Shown: positions 23,685 to 36,092 of the stretch, in pieces
Layout of the letters: each line of letters opens with the position of its first letter
How positions within the stretch are numbered: the first letter of the stretch is position 1
Assembly: GCA_001931875.2 (NCBI GenBank)
Contig: MSJH02000623.1
Coordinates: forward strand, 1-64,000
DNA from: Byssochlamys sp. IMV 00236
Lineage: Eukaryota; Ascomycota; Eurotiomycetes; Eurotiales; Thermoascaceae
DNA length: 64,000 bases
Direction of reading: 5' to 3'
Notes under the pieces: model-generated
Told to the model about the DNA's origin: nothing
What the model saw: the letters and a program-made list of their open reading frames with translations, nothing else
The model's database searches: none
Program-made: the position numbers and the translations under genes

Positions 23685-24449
23685 TCACGATTTGACACCC
23701 TTTCCAGCCTTTGCTTTCTTGTCTTTGACCGTCTTCTTGACGGGACTAGGCGTGCCGTTCTTCAGCGGCACTTTTCCAGCTTTGTCCGCCGTCCCATTCG
23801 TCTCTTTGCCGTCTCTCTCTTTCTTGATAGGTGGCGATTTCTTCGTCACACGAGTATTCCCATTTCCATTTTGAATGTCCTCCCCTTCTGACGCCGAGTC
23901 GTAGTCGTCATCGTCTATCTCTGCGCCTTCGATCATCACCACCTCGCGCAACGCTTCCTTAACGGCCCTCACGCCCTGGTGGACGACTCCACGCGGGATG
24001 CGCACGTCCACGTTCTCGAAGAAAGCAAGCGTGTCCGGATGTAGGTCCGCGTCTGGATCTCCATCAGCGTCGGCATCCGCAGCCTCTTCCTCACCGTTCG
24101 CTTTCTTTGTCCCGTTCCCGTTCTTGTTCCCATTCCCATTACTATGATGACCATTCTGAGCCGACGACGAGACGGCCGGGTGGGACTTGCCCTCCGCCAG
24201 CGCGACAATCGCCTCGACCACGTCGTCGAATCGCTCGCAGCGGCCTGCGCGGAGGAGTTCGAGAGAGAGGGCGCGGATGCGATCCGTCCAGCCGGCGCGC
24301 TGGAGAGAGGCGAGGAGCGTCGCGTGGAGTTCTTCGAGCGCGGACGTCGACGCCAGATGGGAGATGATGTCTGCTTCGATCGTGGGTGGCGGAGGAGGGC
24401 TGGTACCGCCGGCGGTAGAGGAAGATGAGACGTCCGCAGCGGAGGGCAT
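23685..24449 (-). CDS. Unrecognised acidic low-complexity protein
   Basis: One 254-codon exon from the ATG at 24447-24449. I do not recognise it. Residues 24-90 look folded and helical (IEADIISHLASTSALEELHA, SLQRAGWTDRIRALSLELLR, RFDDVVEAIVALAEG). Then comes an Asn/Gly run (NGHHSNGNGNKNGNG) and an Asp/Ala run. A second structured block (LHPDTLAFFENVDVRIPRGV, VRAVKEALREVVMIEGAEID) follows. The tail is Lys-rich (KKSPPIKKERDGKE, VKKTVKDKKAKAGKG), resembling a nuclear-localisation or nucleic-acid-binding tail. The short-block/acidic/basic order suggests a small nuclear or chromatin-linked subunit, but that is inference. Good codon structure and the two helical blocks support a real gene. Confidence 0.75.
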   Translation of the reverse strand: MPSAADVSSSSTAGGTSPPPPPTIEADIISHLASTSALEELHATLLASLQRAGWTDRIRALSLELLRAGRCERFDDVVEAIVALAEGKSHPAVSSSAQNGHHSNGNGNKNGNGTKKANGEEEAADADADGDPDADLHPDTLAFFENVDVRIPRGVVHQGVRAVKEALREVVMIEGAEIDDDDYDSASEGEDIQNGNGNTRVTKKSPPIKKERDGKETNGTADKAGKVPLKNGTPSPVKKTVKDKKAKAGKGVKS

Positions 24450-24689
24450 GGTGTGACTTTGGTCTTTTCTTTCTTTCCTTTCCTTCTCTCCTTTTCCGTA
24501 ACTGTCTGTTTTGTATGTAGTGTAGAGAGTTGGGAGTTGATGTCGTAGTTGGCGCCTCGACCAGAGATTCAAATTTCTCTAGATCAGAATCTGAACACAA
24601 TGTTTCCGCGAAACTGTGTTTTTCTTTTTGCTTTCCTCCCCCTCTCTTTTCAATGGTTCATTAGTTGTATTTAAGAAGAGGATTATGGT

Positions 24690-24709
24690 CGTTCGTTCGT
24701 TCGTTCGTA
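24690..24709 (+). repeat. (CGTT)n microsatellite
   Basis: About five units of a tetranucleotide repeat in the leader region of the unrecognised acidic-protein gene. Confidence 0.85.
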
Positions 24710-25164
24710 TCGTCAAAAGTTCCTTTCTTGCAAAGAAGCTAATTACCTATCGATGATGCGATCCCCAAATCCGATCGGTCGATAAACGGCGCGCAGAGAG
24801 AGATAGATAGTCAGATAGAGGGATCGAAGAAAAACAAGAAAAAAAGGAGGTTCCTGCCCTCCTTTCTGGAATTTTGCAGTGTTATGAAAGGAGGGATTTC
24901 GCTATCTGGGCAGTGAGTTTTTTTGGTGAAGAATAGGTAATTATTAAGTGCCGTGCGCAGGTAGATAGGTAAGGTAGGTAGTAAGTAGAGTCTGGAGGTT
25001 TTCCTCCGGTATTTGGTATTTATCCTAGGTACTGTATGTATAATTGAGCTAAATGGCGATCAATGCGGCAAATCAATTATAAGCGGTCTTTTGTGCTAAT
25101 AGGAACAATAGGTGAATAAGTGAATAGGAATAAAATCTGGTGAATGTTATGATTTGAAATAAAG

Positions 25165-25184
25165 AAAAAAAAAAATTTTTTTTT
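25165..25184. repeat. A-tract/T-tract palindrome
   Basis: Eleven A followed directly by nine T, a perfect A/T palindrome likely to bend or exclude nucleosomes. It lies in non-coding DNA. Confidence 0.85.
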
Positions 25185-27263
25185 CTCAAGGCTAGAGCTT
25201 GTATACTGTTGTGTTCTTTAATCCCAACCAAGGTGTTCGTTACGGTAACTAATTTAACTTAATTCATGGAGGCCGGATGCATCTCTTTTTTTCGCTCACT
25301 TACTCCGAGAAGGCGGCAAGAACTTGAATTCAAACCAGGTGCGGAATATGGAGATGGGTTATTATATACTGGAATCGTTATTGACGTGATAGAGAAGATA
25401 TTCATTTATTGGTTTTATTCCAATTTCTCCTAGCTACTTAGTTATTCATGGTTCTCGAGAAGGGTATATAACTGTACTCCACCATAATATCTAGGAGAAC
25501 TTCCAGCATAGTTCGGTTATCTGTGATAGGAATACGATATCTTTATCCTAATACACGTTATAATGGGCAGTCAGTGCTTGAATGCACGTCATCTGATGGC
25601 GCCTACTTATGTCTAGCATGGTCCGACAGCTTGCCGAGGAGACCCTGGGCCGCGGTAGATTGGGGGGCCGGCGATGCTCTGCCAGTATCTTTACTTGGAA
25701 ATGCCGTCTCTACCTATCTATGGCATGCTATCTGATGCAGCGGATTCTTATGAGTTGACCAATTACTATCATCCAGACCGACCTCTGCAAGCAATGTTTA
25801 CCCAGTCAACGCGGCTGGGGTGAAACCCGAAGCTGCTAAGAACGGCAGAAACAGCCACGTCCATTTAGACTTAACTGCGAACTGTTCCGGAAGAACGAAA
25901 ATATATCATGAACAGGGTTCTGAACCCTGAAAAGACAGACTGAAACAGTGGCATAACACTCGCCCCCACGGCACGGGAACTGACTTGGACTGCGATTGGT
26001 GGTCGAATCTGTATATAGCAACCAGGCTTCTATTCTCGGAGGTCCTTCGAACAGGAGTTCTTCCACGTGTACGAAGTATCACTCTCTATCGGCATCCATT
26101 GAGCTAGAACGGTTGTTTCCTCATGACCGTGCATCTCAGGGCCCTTTAGCTCCCCAGACGCTCCGGGCGATGACCGATCAACCCTGGTCCGGGGTTTCGG
26201 GTGACTGCCGGTATATCTGGATCTGAAGCTCTGTTCTCCCAGATAGGAACATGAGAACGGGAACAGCGCAAGTCTAACGTTGCAAAGCAAAAAATATATT
26301 CTCGAAACTAAGTAGCATGCAGTGCCCCTGGCAGCGCCATTGCCATGCCAATGCCATCATCCTAGCCATGTCATTCCGCGTCAGCCTCGAAAATCTCTAA
26401 GCGAGGAAATATTGGCAATATTCACATCCACAGGATCATATTGCATTATTGACTTTGCAGATTTCAATAATGAACTCACGGATACCGGACCGGCGTGTGA
26501 TCGCGTAGCTAAACCCCTGGTCAAATCGACGGCCCACTGCTTAAGTAGTTAGTGTTCCTAGTTCAACGGCGCGGTGGAAAAGAAGGAGATGTTGCCCGCT
26601 GGAGACAAGACTGCCCCGTCGCCCACCAGTAGGGCAGGAAATAGACTTGGCTGCTAGAGATTCTTTCTCCGGCACTATTGGAAGTATGACAGGACCACAC
26701 CACTAGCTTCATCGGTCGTTGTCCCTCAAGAGTCTACCATGGAGAAGATCATGGATGGCCATCCGTCGAACTACTCAAGGGTTGACCGTAACTATTATTT
26801 TTGTTTTTATCACTTGCCTTGTTGGTTGTTTAAGTTCGTTCTTCCACTACGAACTCGATCTCGAGGGGCAGAGCGGGTGTTATGATCGAAGGAATTAGAT
26901 ATGGAGCACCTGGAAGACTATCGTGATTCCGTAGACACCTAAGTATTGCTGTCGAAATTAATGTCCGATTCATGCCCACGTTCTCTGAGCTGTAAGGGGT
27001 TCATCGTGTGTAGTCTACACAGACGCCCCGATCGCGTCCACCAGGGCATTAATAATATACAAGGGAGCTTCTAGTTATCTATCTAGAGCAGCTTCCTAGT
27101 TCCTGATCAATTGCTGCCATAGATCCCTTTTCTACTGTATCTACCTCCAAAAGCACGTTCAGTATAAATGATCAAGTACGCGTGGCCGATGAGACCATCG
27201 CTCCATCCCTGGCATCCGGTCTTGTGCAGAGTCTGCGTAAGACTTCATGGCTTATCGACACAA

Positions 27264-27283
27264 AGCCAGCCAGCCAGCCAGCC
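27264..27283 (+). repeat. (CCAG)n microsatellite
   Basis: About five tetranucleotide units in non-coding DNA. Confidence 0.85.
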
Positions 27284-27688
27284 GTCCGCTAAAGTAGCTC
27301 CTTGCGAGAGATCCGGGAAATCATCTTTCGTAGCCGAAGCGGAGCGGACCCAAGGTGAGGAGGCCACTGCCACTATGAACGTAGGCTATTAGAATCAGAA
27401 TAGTTTACCCTTCTCCAGCCGCCATGTTCCGTGAAAGGGGCGCATAGATATCTAACTAGAAGATGGACAGTTGTCATCATATAAACAGTGAGAGAGATTG
27501 GAGAAGCTAGGGCATACTAGTAGGTATGCTGTTTTCGGTTCTTCTGAATCCAAATGGAGTAGATTAGTTATTATTAAGTATTATTATTATGATGGCAGAG
27601 CTTAGCTTCCCCTATAGCACTAGAGAGTACGGAGTAGAGTATCTATGGAGTAGTATAGCCGTATTGCACCGTTAAACTAACAATTAAT

Positions 27689-27728
27689 TTATTATTATTA
27701 TTGATATTATTATTATTATTATTATTAA
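27689..27728 (+). repeat. (ATT)n microsatellite
   Basis: About 40 bp of imperfect ATT trinucleotide repeats in the gene-poor region. Confidence 0.85.
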
Positions 27729-27945
27729 CTCCTGCCCATCGCGCCTTCTCCTTCCGCAAAGTCCAGACCCCTGGAGGGGCGCGCCTTCCCCGGATGGGCT
27801 AAGGGCCCCTCGCACCGCAAACAGCTTAGCGCCGCGGCAGACGGGGGGCTGGTCACGTGCTGTGCCCGCACCAGGTGCGACTGCGGTTCGACTCCATCTC
27901 CCCAGCTCTCCTGCTTCAGATCTCGGGCAGCGCTTTCTCTTGCAA

Positions 27946-27970
27946 CTTCTCTTCTCTTCTCTTCTCTTCC
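27946..27970 (+). repeat. (CTTCT)n pyrimidine repeat
   Basis: Five pentanucleotide units in a CT-rich stretch ~570 bp upstream of the STE50-like start; such tracts are common in fungal promoters. Confidence 0.8.
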
Positions 27971-28299
27971 CTCTCTCCTCATCTCCTTCTTCCTCTCTCC
28001 CATCTGTCGGGCTGCTTCGCTGATCCCTCCTGTCGTTGCATTCCGTCTTCCCCACTCTCCTGGTTCATCCGTCCCCGACCTTATATGCCACGGAAAGATA
28101 ACGGCCGCCGACACCTCTCGTTCACATAGCTTCCACAAGAATATTCTCCCTGCTTTCACGGCTCTTGAATCGCATCCAGTACTTACGACTGCTGAAGAGC
28201 ATTACTGGATCAACACTTGGTTCTACAACCGTCTTGATCTGACGCATATTAGTCACGTTGCCGGCTCCGGAATAGACGAGGGAAGAGAAGGGCCGGCTG

Positions 28300-28332
28300 A
28301 TGTTCACACTCGGATCGTGGACTTACATTTGA
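28300..28332 (+). promoter_or_regulatory. Possible upstream ORF in the STE50-like leader
   Basis: An ATG at 28300 opens a 10-codon frame ending in TGA at 28330-28332, about 205 bp before the main start. It matters only if the transcript begins upstream of it, which the sequence cannot show. Confidence 0.25.
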
Positions 28333-28537
28333 CATTCGTGGATCGGATCTACGATCATTTCGTGGCTTCTGAAGCTTCCTGGGCCCGGTTGGTGACGCCG
28401 TGTTGTGTTCCAAAGGAGTCTGCTGGCAACTCGAGGAGACGAATCGGAGTTGGTCTACAAGAACGATTGTTGAAGACCAATCATCGCTCGTCAATTAACT
28501 TGGAGGAAGAGGTCAATTCCAGATCAACCCATTCGAA

Positions 28538-30136
28538 ATGTCTTTCCAAGGGACCGCATACCATGCGGACTCGGACGCAGACGACGAATATGAGCGGAGT
28601 GTCATGACATCGCCCCATCTGCCAACCGATTCTGAAACCTCTCCCACCGATTCAGAGCCTCCGTCAGCGGAGCAGACCCCGACAACATACGGAGCTCCAG
28701 AGAAGGATCATCACTTGCCCAAGACAATCATCACAGAATGGACCGCAGAGGAGTCTGCAGATTTTGTGGCTGGACTCGGTCTCCGCCAGTACTGTGATAC
28801 GTTCATAGGTCAGTGAAAATGAAAGTGAAAGATAAGGGCGTGTTTGTCTGACGGTAATTCAACACTACAGAAAACGAAATCGTTGGAGAGGCTCTCATTG
28901 CCTTGAAACACGACGAGTTGAAGGAGATGGGGATCAACAGTGTTGGTCATCGTTTGACCATCCTGAAAAGTGTGTACGAGATGAAGATCAAACAGGACAT
29001 CCCATTAGATCCGGATCATTACATCCCTCTCTGTTAGTTTCCCATCTCCAATTTCTTCTGTCGACATGATGCTGACTAGCTCTATAGCGGCGGATCAGAG
29101 CTTGAACGAGAATGCAACACAGGAGGACATCGCTCGTATCATCCAGTCGATACAGCTTCGTGATGAGAGGATTGTTGCAGCTGAAGCAGAACTCCGCAGG
29201 CTGACAGAAGACTACCGACGTCTACGCGAAGAATTGCTTCCTGTCTTCAAAATGGCCAAGGATCGGTCGCAACCGTTACCCTACCAGCCGAGTCCCGAAT
29301 TGTACGACCACGAGAACCAACCTATTACAACTCCCACCATTACACATCCACCAGAGCAGCAGAAGTCATCGTCCGGGATCTCACGGAGCTTCTCCAAGAG
29401 AATTTTCACCGGTGGCTCTGGCTCCAAGAATAACTCGCCCACGCATATCCCGCCGTCTGTCAATGATGGCTCAGTGCTCAACCCGTCTGCTGCAGCTGTT
29501 GCTGCTTCTACTCACCTCAGTGCAGGCATGAATGGACAGCCCTCTCCGAAATCCGTCAACATGCCTTCTCCAACGTCTCCGTCGCATTATCCTCAGACCC
29601 TCGCGTCGCGGTCCTATGCCCCTGAAGGCGTCTCGAATTCCAACCGTACTCATGACCACTCCGAAGATACATCTGCCGGCCAGTCTCGACCAGATAGGAA
29701 TACTTCCACTCCTGGTTCACAGTCGCGACAGGGACAATCAACGTCCAGCTCTCGGGCAGAGTCAAGAGGCGGGGATGGTGCGCCACCAAGTGTGGAAATA
29801 TTCAAGTCTTTCCGTGTGTCTATGGATGATCCATGTCACAAGGTCCTTCCAGCTGCTCTAAAGAAATACAACATCAATGCGGACTGGCGACAATACGCAC
29901 TCTACATCGTGTATGGGGACCAGGAACGGTGTCTGGGTCTCGACGAGAAACCGTTGATTCTGTTTAAGCAGCTTGATAAGGAAGGACGCAAACCAATGTT
30001 CATGTTGCGGAAACATACGCAGCCGGCAGAAGGGCATACGTCAAGCATATACTCGGCGACCGGTTCAGCACCGAACAGCGCAGGCTATGACAGCAGTGGG
30101 CGACCTCAGATCCAACTGCCTGGTGGCGTGCTGTAG
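28538..30136 (+). CDS. STE50-type MAPK adaptor (SAM plus Ras-association domain)
   Basis: Three exons, 28538-28808, 28871-29032 and 29088-30136, giving 493 residues. STE50 proteins tether the MAPKKK (Ste11/SteC) to upstream regulators in the mating, filamentation and osmotic pathways. The SAM domain spans about residues 66-135 (ITEWTAEESADFVAGLGLRQ, then EIVGEALIALKHDELKEMGI and RLTILKSVYEM). A coiled segment follows (IARIIQSIQLRDERIVAAEA). Then a Ser/Pro-rich linker leads to a Ras-association domain near residues 375-460 (EIFKSFRVSMDDPCHKVLPA, then YALYIVYGDQERCLGLDEKP and LFKQLDKEGRKPMFMLRKH). Both introns keep the SAM domain in frame. The Aspergillus orthologue is called SteD. A short upstream ORF lies at 28300-28332. 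Call is firm. Confidence 0.95.
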
Positions 30137-31118
30137 CAAATTCTCACCCACCTTCACCACGCGTAATATTCTGAGAGTATTTGCTTCCCTCAAGAACTCT
30201 TCGCTGGTCGCGGTTATCCTTTTCTATTTTATCTACATCAGAGGCGACAATGGCAAGTTCCTCAATTTCCCAGGACTTTTTGAGCAGCTGAACTGGTTGC
30301 TGCATCAGGCGGCGGGAGTCTGGACTGTTTAATGATCTTTACCGGGCCACGACGGGATATTTATATTGATGCATATTGATCCTTTTCACTCTTACTTTTT
30401 TTCCCCCCCTACCCTTCTATCTCTGGTTCTGATCACTCCAGCTTATTCAGCGCTTCGCATTTTATTTCATCTTTGTTTCAACTAGGTATTCCCCTTTGCG
30501 CCTTCAACATCTTGTTTTTATTTCTACAATGGGCAGATGAAATCTGGGAATAAGGAGCACGCTATGGACATGTCTACTTTTTTTACATTTCTTTCCTCTA
30601 TTCCATTTCCATTTGACAATGTTCCTCCCTATGTGTGAACTCGGATGGGACGGACTGTGTGTTCTTGATATGGTTGTCTAAAAGCTTAGACGAGCAATTG
30701 GCGGGCGAAATGAAGATGGAAGACAAAATATGAATGAAAATTATATGAAAAGAACACCCGTCCGTACTTTTACCTTTATTTAGAAGCCGCGATGATCACC
30801 CTGGAGTTGATCATAGCATAATGGCTAAGGCAAACTTGTATGTACATAGCCCGGGTATCACCTCCTTCTTGCTCTATATCTTAAAAGTAAATAGGATCAT
30901 TACATCATGAAGTTTTATTGACTAGGTAGCAAACGGCTATAGGTCATAACGTCCCCCGGTGGAAATGGAACTAGCAAAATCATGTCTTTATGTATGTACA
31001 TACATTTGCAGAAGATAAATTCCATGTCCACTCCCCACCGTTGTTTTCCAGCTAAGAGCTAGAATGACAAGTGATCTTTTGTGATACCTTTTCTTTCTTC
31101 CCTCCCCGTAGCTCTCTT
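30137..31118. other. Convergent spacer, ~1 kb
   Basis: Between the STE50-like gene (+) and CAND1 (-). A/T-rich with a T/C run near 30395-30415. No gene seen. Confidence 0.5.
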
Positions 31119-34100
31119 TTAGGCCTCAGCATCCAGGTTTCGGAGCTGTTGAGCGAACGTCTTCCGGATCCATTCCATGTATGATTTCCACTTGTGATGT
31201 TCAGGAGACGACTCCGCTATCGGGAAGGCTTTGTCGAGATCTCGACTGATCTTGAGGACGCCGAGAGAAGCTTCCTGTGCCTTTTCGAGCTCCTGCTTCA
31301 CTGCATTCTCCTTGGGCTTGAAAGAGAGGACGGCTCGGTAGCGATCTGAGAGGGCGTCGAGTTGGCGCTGGGTTTCTTCCGGGGCCAGGTGGATCAGTTT
31401 CGCGGTCATGAGGTTGCAGATTGTGCGGATGTCTTGTTCGTCGTCGATACCGGCCAGGATGCGGTCGAAGAATTCGGAGACATTGATGCGGGAGAAAGCG
31501 GTGTCCAGACAGGCGTAAAGAGTTTCGTAGGCGCTCTATGCTATGGTTAGGACACTTCTGTGGCTTTGGATTTCGTACGATATGAGTTTGTGATACTAAC
31601 CTTTCGCAGCTCAAGACCGTCATCAACCTTGTGTTTGAACGGGCCCATTTGTACCTCGCGCATCAGCTCGGGTTTGATATGGGTGTCGCCAATGACGGCT
31701 GGTAACAACTCGTTGAGATGAGGAAGAATGATGTTCATCTTGTTATGTATGGCAGAGTTCAGCGTCGTCAAGGCAAGACGGTGGTTGCCCAGGTCGCGAT
31801 CGCTGAGCATGGTCACGAGCAGAGGGACGATCAATGGTCGAAGGACATCGTTGTATGCTCTGCTCGAGTCAGAAAGCGTGTAACGGAATGCTGATATCAC
31901 GGTGCCGCGAATAGTTGGGTTAGAGTTGGTTAGATGGTCCTGGAGAAGAAGCGTTAGCAACAAGGCACCAACGCGGGGAAGGAAGTTGTAGTACCTGGAG
32001 GTGTGGAATATAAGCAACGGGATCAATCAGGGCTAGACGCCCAATACACTCCGCGCCTACAGCTCGGTTGTCTTCGTCTTCGGACACAATAAGGAGAATC
32101 TCCCAGAGCTTGACAGCAAATGGTGCAAGATCTTGCCGCACGGCCTCGGGGTGCTGAAGAAGCTCCTTGACCGAGTGAAGGAGCAGATAGTTCGAAGAGC
32201 TGGACTTATCCAACCCTTCAAGTATAACAGGCATGTATATTTTGACATTGCTGGCTGCGGCATTTCCGAGTGCCGCGGCAGCAGCCAAACGAACCTTATC
32301 TGATTTGGATGAGAAGTTGGAGATGAAGAGATCAGGCTTGAGCGGGGAATCAGTCCCCATCCGAAGACCAACCTCGCCCAATATGGCCAGAGCGAGACAC
32401 TTGCGGCGGTCGTCCTGGGCAGTACGCAATTCCGTCAGGAAGTCTTCCATCTTTACATCCAACTTGGGACCACCGAACACCAGCAGGGTTCCAATAGCCC
32501 TGCCAACGACAGACGGGTCTCCATTGATGCCAACATCCCGCAAGAACCGTTTCATCAGGTCGGCACCAGCTCCCTGTTCTCCAATGACCCTCACCAAGAA
32601 CAGCAGTGCCTTCAGAACAGTGCCGACCAGGGGCGCTACCACAACAGAACAGAGAGCAGAGATAAGACGGTCGTTAACAAGGAGGTCGCCATTCTTGGGA
32701 AGAATTCTAGCAAGGATGATGAGGGCAGGAGTGAGAAGATGGAAGTCGTCCGGAGTGAGGAGCGGAAGAAGGAAGTTCTCCAGATCCTGTAGTGTCTTCT
32801 GGTCATAATGGACCCTGGTGTGAGGGTTCAAAGCCAGACTCCGAAGAGCCTCCAAACAGGAACCTCGAAGACTACGGTCCGACTTCCGCAGTTGGGCAGC
32901 CAACTCCATAGTTGCTTCACAGACCCAGGCAGATGTGACATCTTGATCACTGCTAGCAAGGACAGCCACGTCGTCAATTGCACGGGCCGCTGCAAGTCGG
33001 GTCGTCTCGTTCTTAAGACGATCCAAGAGAACGGCGAGGCCCTTCGTGCGTTGAACAGGCGAGACAAATTTGGCTCCCTGGTCTCCGGATGTGCGAGCAA
33101 GCAGAACGCCAAATACGTGGATAGCTCTCTGGCGGACCTCCAGGTCTGCTTTCGTATCAGTGATCCGACCTAGGATCACATCGTAGAGCTTCTCGAGCTG
33201 CGGTGCGAGGTCTTGTTCCTCGGGCGATACGCGGGGCGGCGTGAGTGCCTTGACAATCTGCTCGATTGCACCCAGGGCTTCGCTGCTCACTTTATAGTTC
33301 TTATCGTTCACGCATCCCACAACGCCAGGGATTAGAGCAATCAGGAACGGCAGCAGTGCCTCTGAAATATGAGTCTCCGCAATTGCCGCAATCAGACTCA
33401 GCGTCTCTATTTGCAGGCTGCCGGCGCTGATCGCGGCTCCAGAAGAAACAACAGCACCGCTGGAAAGAGCCGATGCTTTCAAGGCGTCCGCGATGGGATC
33501 CTCGATCCGCTGCAGGAACTCGGCCAGACCGCCGTAGCGTACAAGGGCGAGGTTTTTCAGCAGAACGATTGCGGCCTGCTTCAGAGGCGCCGAAGCCTTT
33601 CTCCACATCTTGACCAGGCTTTGAACGATAGAAGGGACAAGGCGCGCCAGATCAGCCTGTGGACCTGATTTTGGCGTCGCCGGCAACATCACCGGCGAGC
33701 TAACGGCTGAAGAAGTTCCCATGCTTGGTTCAAAATCGATCATGCTGGCATCGCTGTCCTGCCGCCTTCTCTTCCTCGTGTTCTTCGAGCCACCCACTGA
33801 GTCGAGGAAGCCATTGGAAGATATGATCATGGCACCTTCACCGGTCTTCCGAACGAGCGCAGTGACGGTTGACACGACTTCCAGCTTAACACTCTCTTCT
33901 CTTTCCTTTCCAAATCTCGAGATTAATGCCGGAGCCACCTGCTGGTACAGCGTTGCGTCTTCCAGGACACGATTGCCACCGTACGAAGCCACAACCGTAT
34001 ACAGCACTTTCGCGGCACATCGTCGAACCTTCCAGCTCATATCGTCAATATCACTGTAACCGCCCTCCTCTTCGAAGTCATCGAACTCGTCGTCACCGTC

Positions 34101-35307
34101 GTCGGGTTCTTCCGTGGCTCCATCCTCACTCCCTTCGTTCGTGCCCCCCATTTCCTCATCATCTTCAAACTCCGCCACATTCGGATCATATTTGAGATAC
34201 CTAAGCGCAGCGTTGATTGAATCCGCGAGGTATGGCTGCATCTCTTGGCTACAGGCATCCAGCAAGGCCTCCAGTGTCACCAAGGCTGTCTCCCGAAGTT
34301 CGTCTGCTTGAGGATCGTGCTCCCCGCTGTCTGAATCGTCGTCATTCATTTCTTCCAGTTCTTGCTCACTGAGTGCGGACAAAACAAACGGCGCCAGAGT
34401 TATAAGATAAGGGCCGAACTTGGCTGGTGCAGCCCTCGCCATGGCGCCTATAGTGGCAATGAGATGGCGACGGTGAACGGTGGTCAGATGCGATGAGCGG
34501 AAGCTTTCGATGAGTTCCGATATCAGGGCACTCAGTTGCGCATCTGACAGGTGAAGTAGGAGCGCTGAGATAGCCGTCAATGCACGTTTTGTAACGACGG
34601 TACCAGCCGAATCGTTCTCGATGATTGACATGATCGACTTCTGCAGGGCAACGAGCTCCGTATCTTTCAGCAACGGTCCGAAGCAGGTGATAACCTCTAT
34701 GACAACATCAATCGCATCACTGCTAAAACCCTTGGATGGATCCTTTTCCAGCATTCCCTTGGTGACCGAACCCCTTCTCGATGTCGATGGCGTAGGGCCA
34801 GTTAGTCGTGGGATAAGCACCCGTGAGATGGCTGAGAAGGCCGAAATGGCCTCCTGACTAGGAGGCACACCTGGTTGTGGCCGTGGGAGGGCAGAGATGA
34901 TAACTCGCAACGCTGTGTTCGGGACCGAAGTATCGATCGACTGAGATGCAGTCAAGGAACTCAGTTTGTCGACGAGAGGACTCAGACTCTCAGACGGTAG
35001 GCGGCTGACGAGGGGACCGAGGCTGTTTGACAGGAATCGTTAGATATGTGGTTTCCGTTGACAGCATTTCGTCTTACCATTTCAAGGCCTGATTCTGGAC
35101 TTCTCCATGTTGATCATCCAGCGCTTTCAGAAGGCCGTCCACCAGTCTGCCTGCAGAGCTCTGGTCCTGTGCAAGATATGCGGAGCTAGGACTGTTCAAG
35201 ATCCCCAGCAGGTCATCCAAGGACATGTATCGGATATCTGGATCAGGGTCATCGAGCTTTCCCAGCAGACCGTTGAGGTTCTGCTGGGTGGCTTGTCGGT
35301 CAACCAT
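31119..35307 (-). CDS. CAND1: Full-length CAND1 (cullin-associated, Nedd8-dissociated HEAT-repeat protein)
   Basis: Four exons on the minus strand: 35307-35078, 35022-31995, 31939-31601 and 31535-31119, giving 1337 residues. CAND1 wraps around unneddylated cullins and exchanges their substrate receptors. The start is the ATG at 35305-35307 (a TTG ten codons upstream is not used). The N-terminus (NLNGLLGKLDDPDPDIRYMS, ALKCLGPLVSRL) gives way to HEAT repeats throughout. An acidic insert lies near residues 330-375 (EFEDDEEMGG, DDGDDEFDDFEEEGGYSDID, then SWKVRRCAAKVLY). The TIP120-type C-terminal region has LIDPVAYIPHLQDHLTNSNP, IRGTVISAFRYTL, HKVDDGLELRKSAYETLYAC and the end EETQRQL...AQQLRNLD. 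All junctions keep conserved sequence. The N- and C-terminal halves are in one gene, unlike the split arrangement reported for aspergilli. Confidence 0.96.
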
Positions 35308-36092
35308 GGCTGCCTGTATGCTGGTGGAACGGATCAAGATCGACTCAGAAGCAGGAGGAACAGCTCTCCCGGACTTTCAAAAGCCTGAATACAAAAATAG
35401 AAAGAACAGAGTCCAGCAGTAGTCTTGAAATCAACCGCGTGAAATGGTCGTGAGTCGTCAACGTGGGGCAGCTTGTTCGAATGAGGGGAAGGTTAAACTG
35501 TTCCGAGACACAGTGCAACCAGGCGGGAGGAACGTAGATGAAGGGCAGAGCTCTTCAGAATTGAGGATGAAGGGAAGTCCTCCTTTGTCAAAAGAACAGG
35601 ATACTGAGGGGCATGCAGGATAAAGAAAGTGCAGTTCGAGGGCGGTCAATAAATCGATAACGAAGTAATTCGATGGTAATTCCACGGTACAGAAGTCATA
35701 GAACGGGAACTCTAAGCTGCCGTGATTACAGGCTTGATACGGGTAATGTTACAAGGGAACTGTATCGCTGGTGGCAGCCTGAAGCACACCGCCTTGCAGC
35801 CTGACAGATGAGGCGACAAACAGGTACCTGGGTTCTCCGCCAAAATGGGTGAACACGCAAGTATATTATTATTGATGACTGCCGGTGACATCACTTCGGG
35901 CCAACCACAACCAACTTGGACGGGCCCGTCTTTTCCCGCTGCGGAAGCTCTTGGAGTGCCAGGATGAGAAACCACCTGATCTTCGTTTCTCTTCTTTTCC
36001 TTCTCTCCCCCCTTCTACGATCCTAATCTCTAATCCAATTCCTCGTAATCAGTCCTCCGCGACACTCTCCAGCTTCACATTCATCACACACA
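35308..36092. other. Divergent intergenic region
   Basis: 785 bp containing the CAND1 promoter and that of the mitochondrial-presequence protein. A CT-rich stretch at 35980-36030 precedes the latter. No gene seen. Confidence 0.5.

Larger units (their letters stand above)
24450..28537. other. Gene-poor region, ~4.1 kb
   Basis: Between two divergent genes. Contains several simple repeats (24690, 25165, 27264, 27689, 27946) and A/T-rich stretches, with a GC-rich, CT-rich stretch at 27740-28140 that probably belongs to the STE50-like promoter and leader. Open frames (25523-25735, 26322-26552, 27168-27392) are short and resemble nothing. I saw no transposon ends or domain remnants. Confidence 0.5.

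Noticed and set aside
27885..27895. A tRNA B-box-like sequence, GGTTCGACTCC
   Set aside because: The flanking bases do not form a T-arm stem, and no A-box or acceptor stem lies at the right distance.
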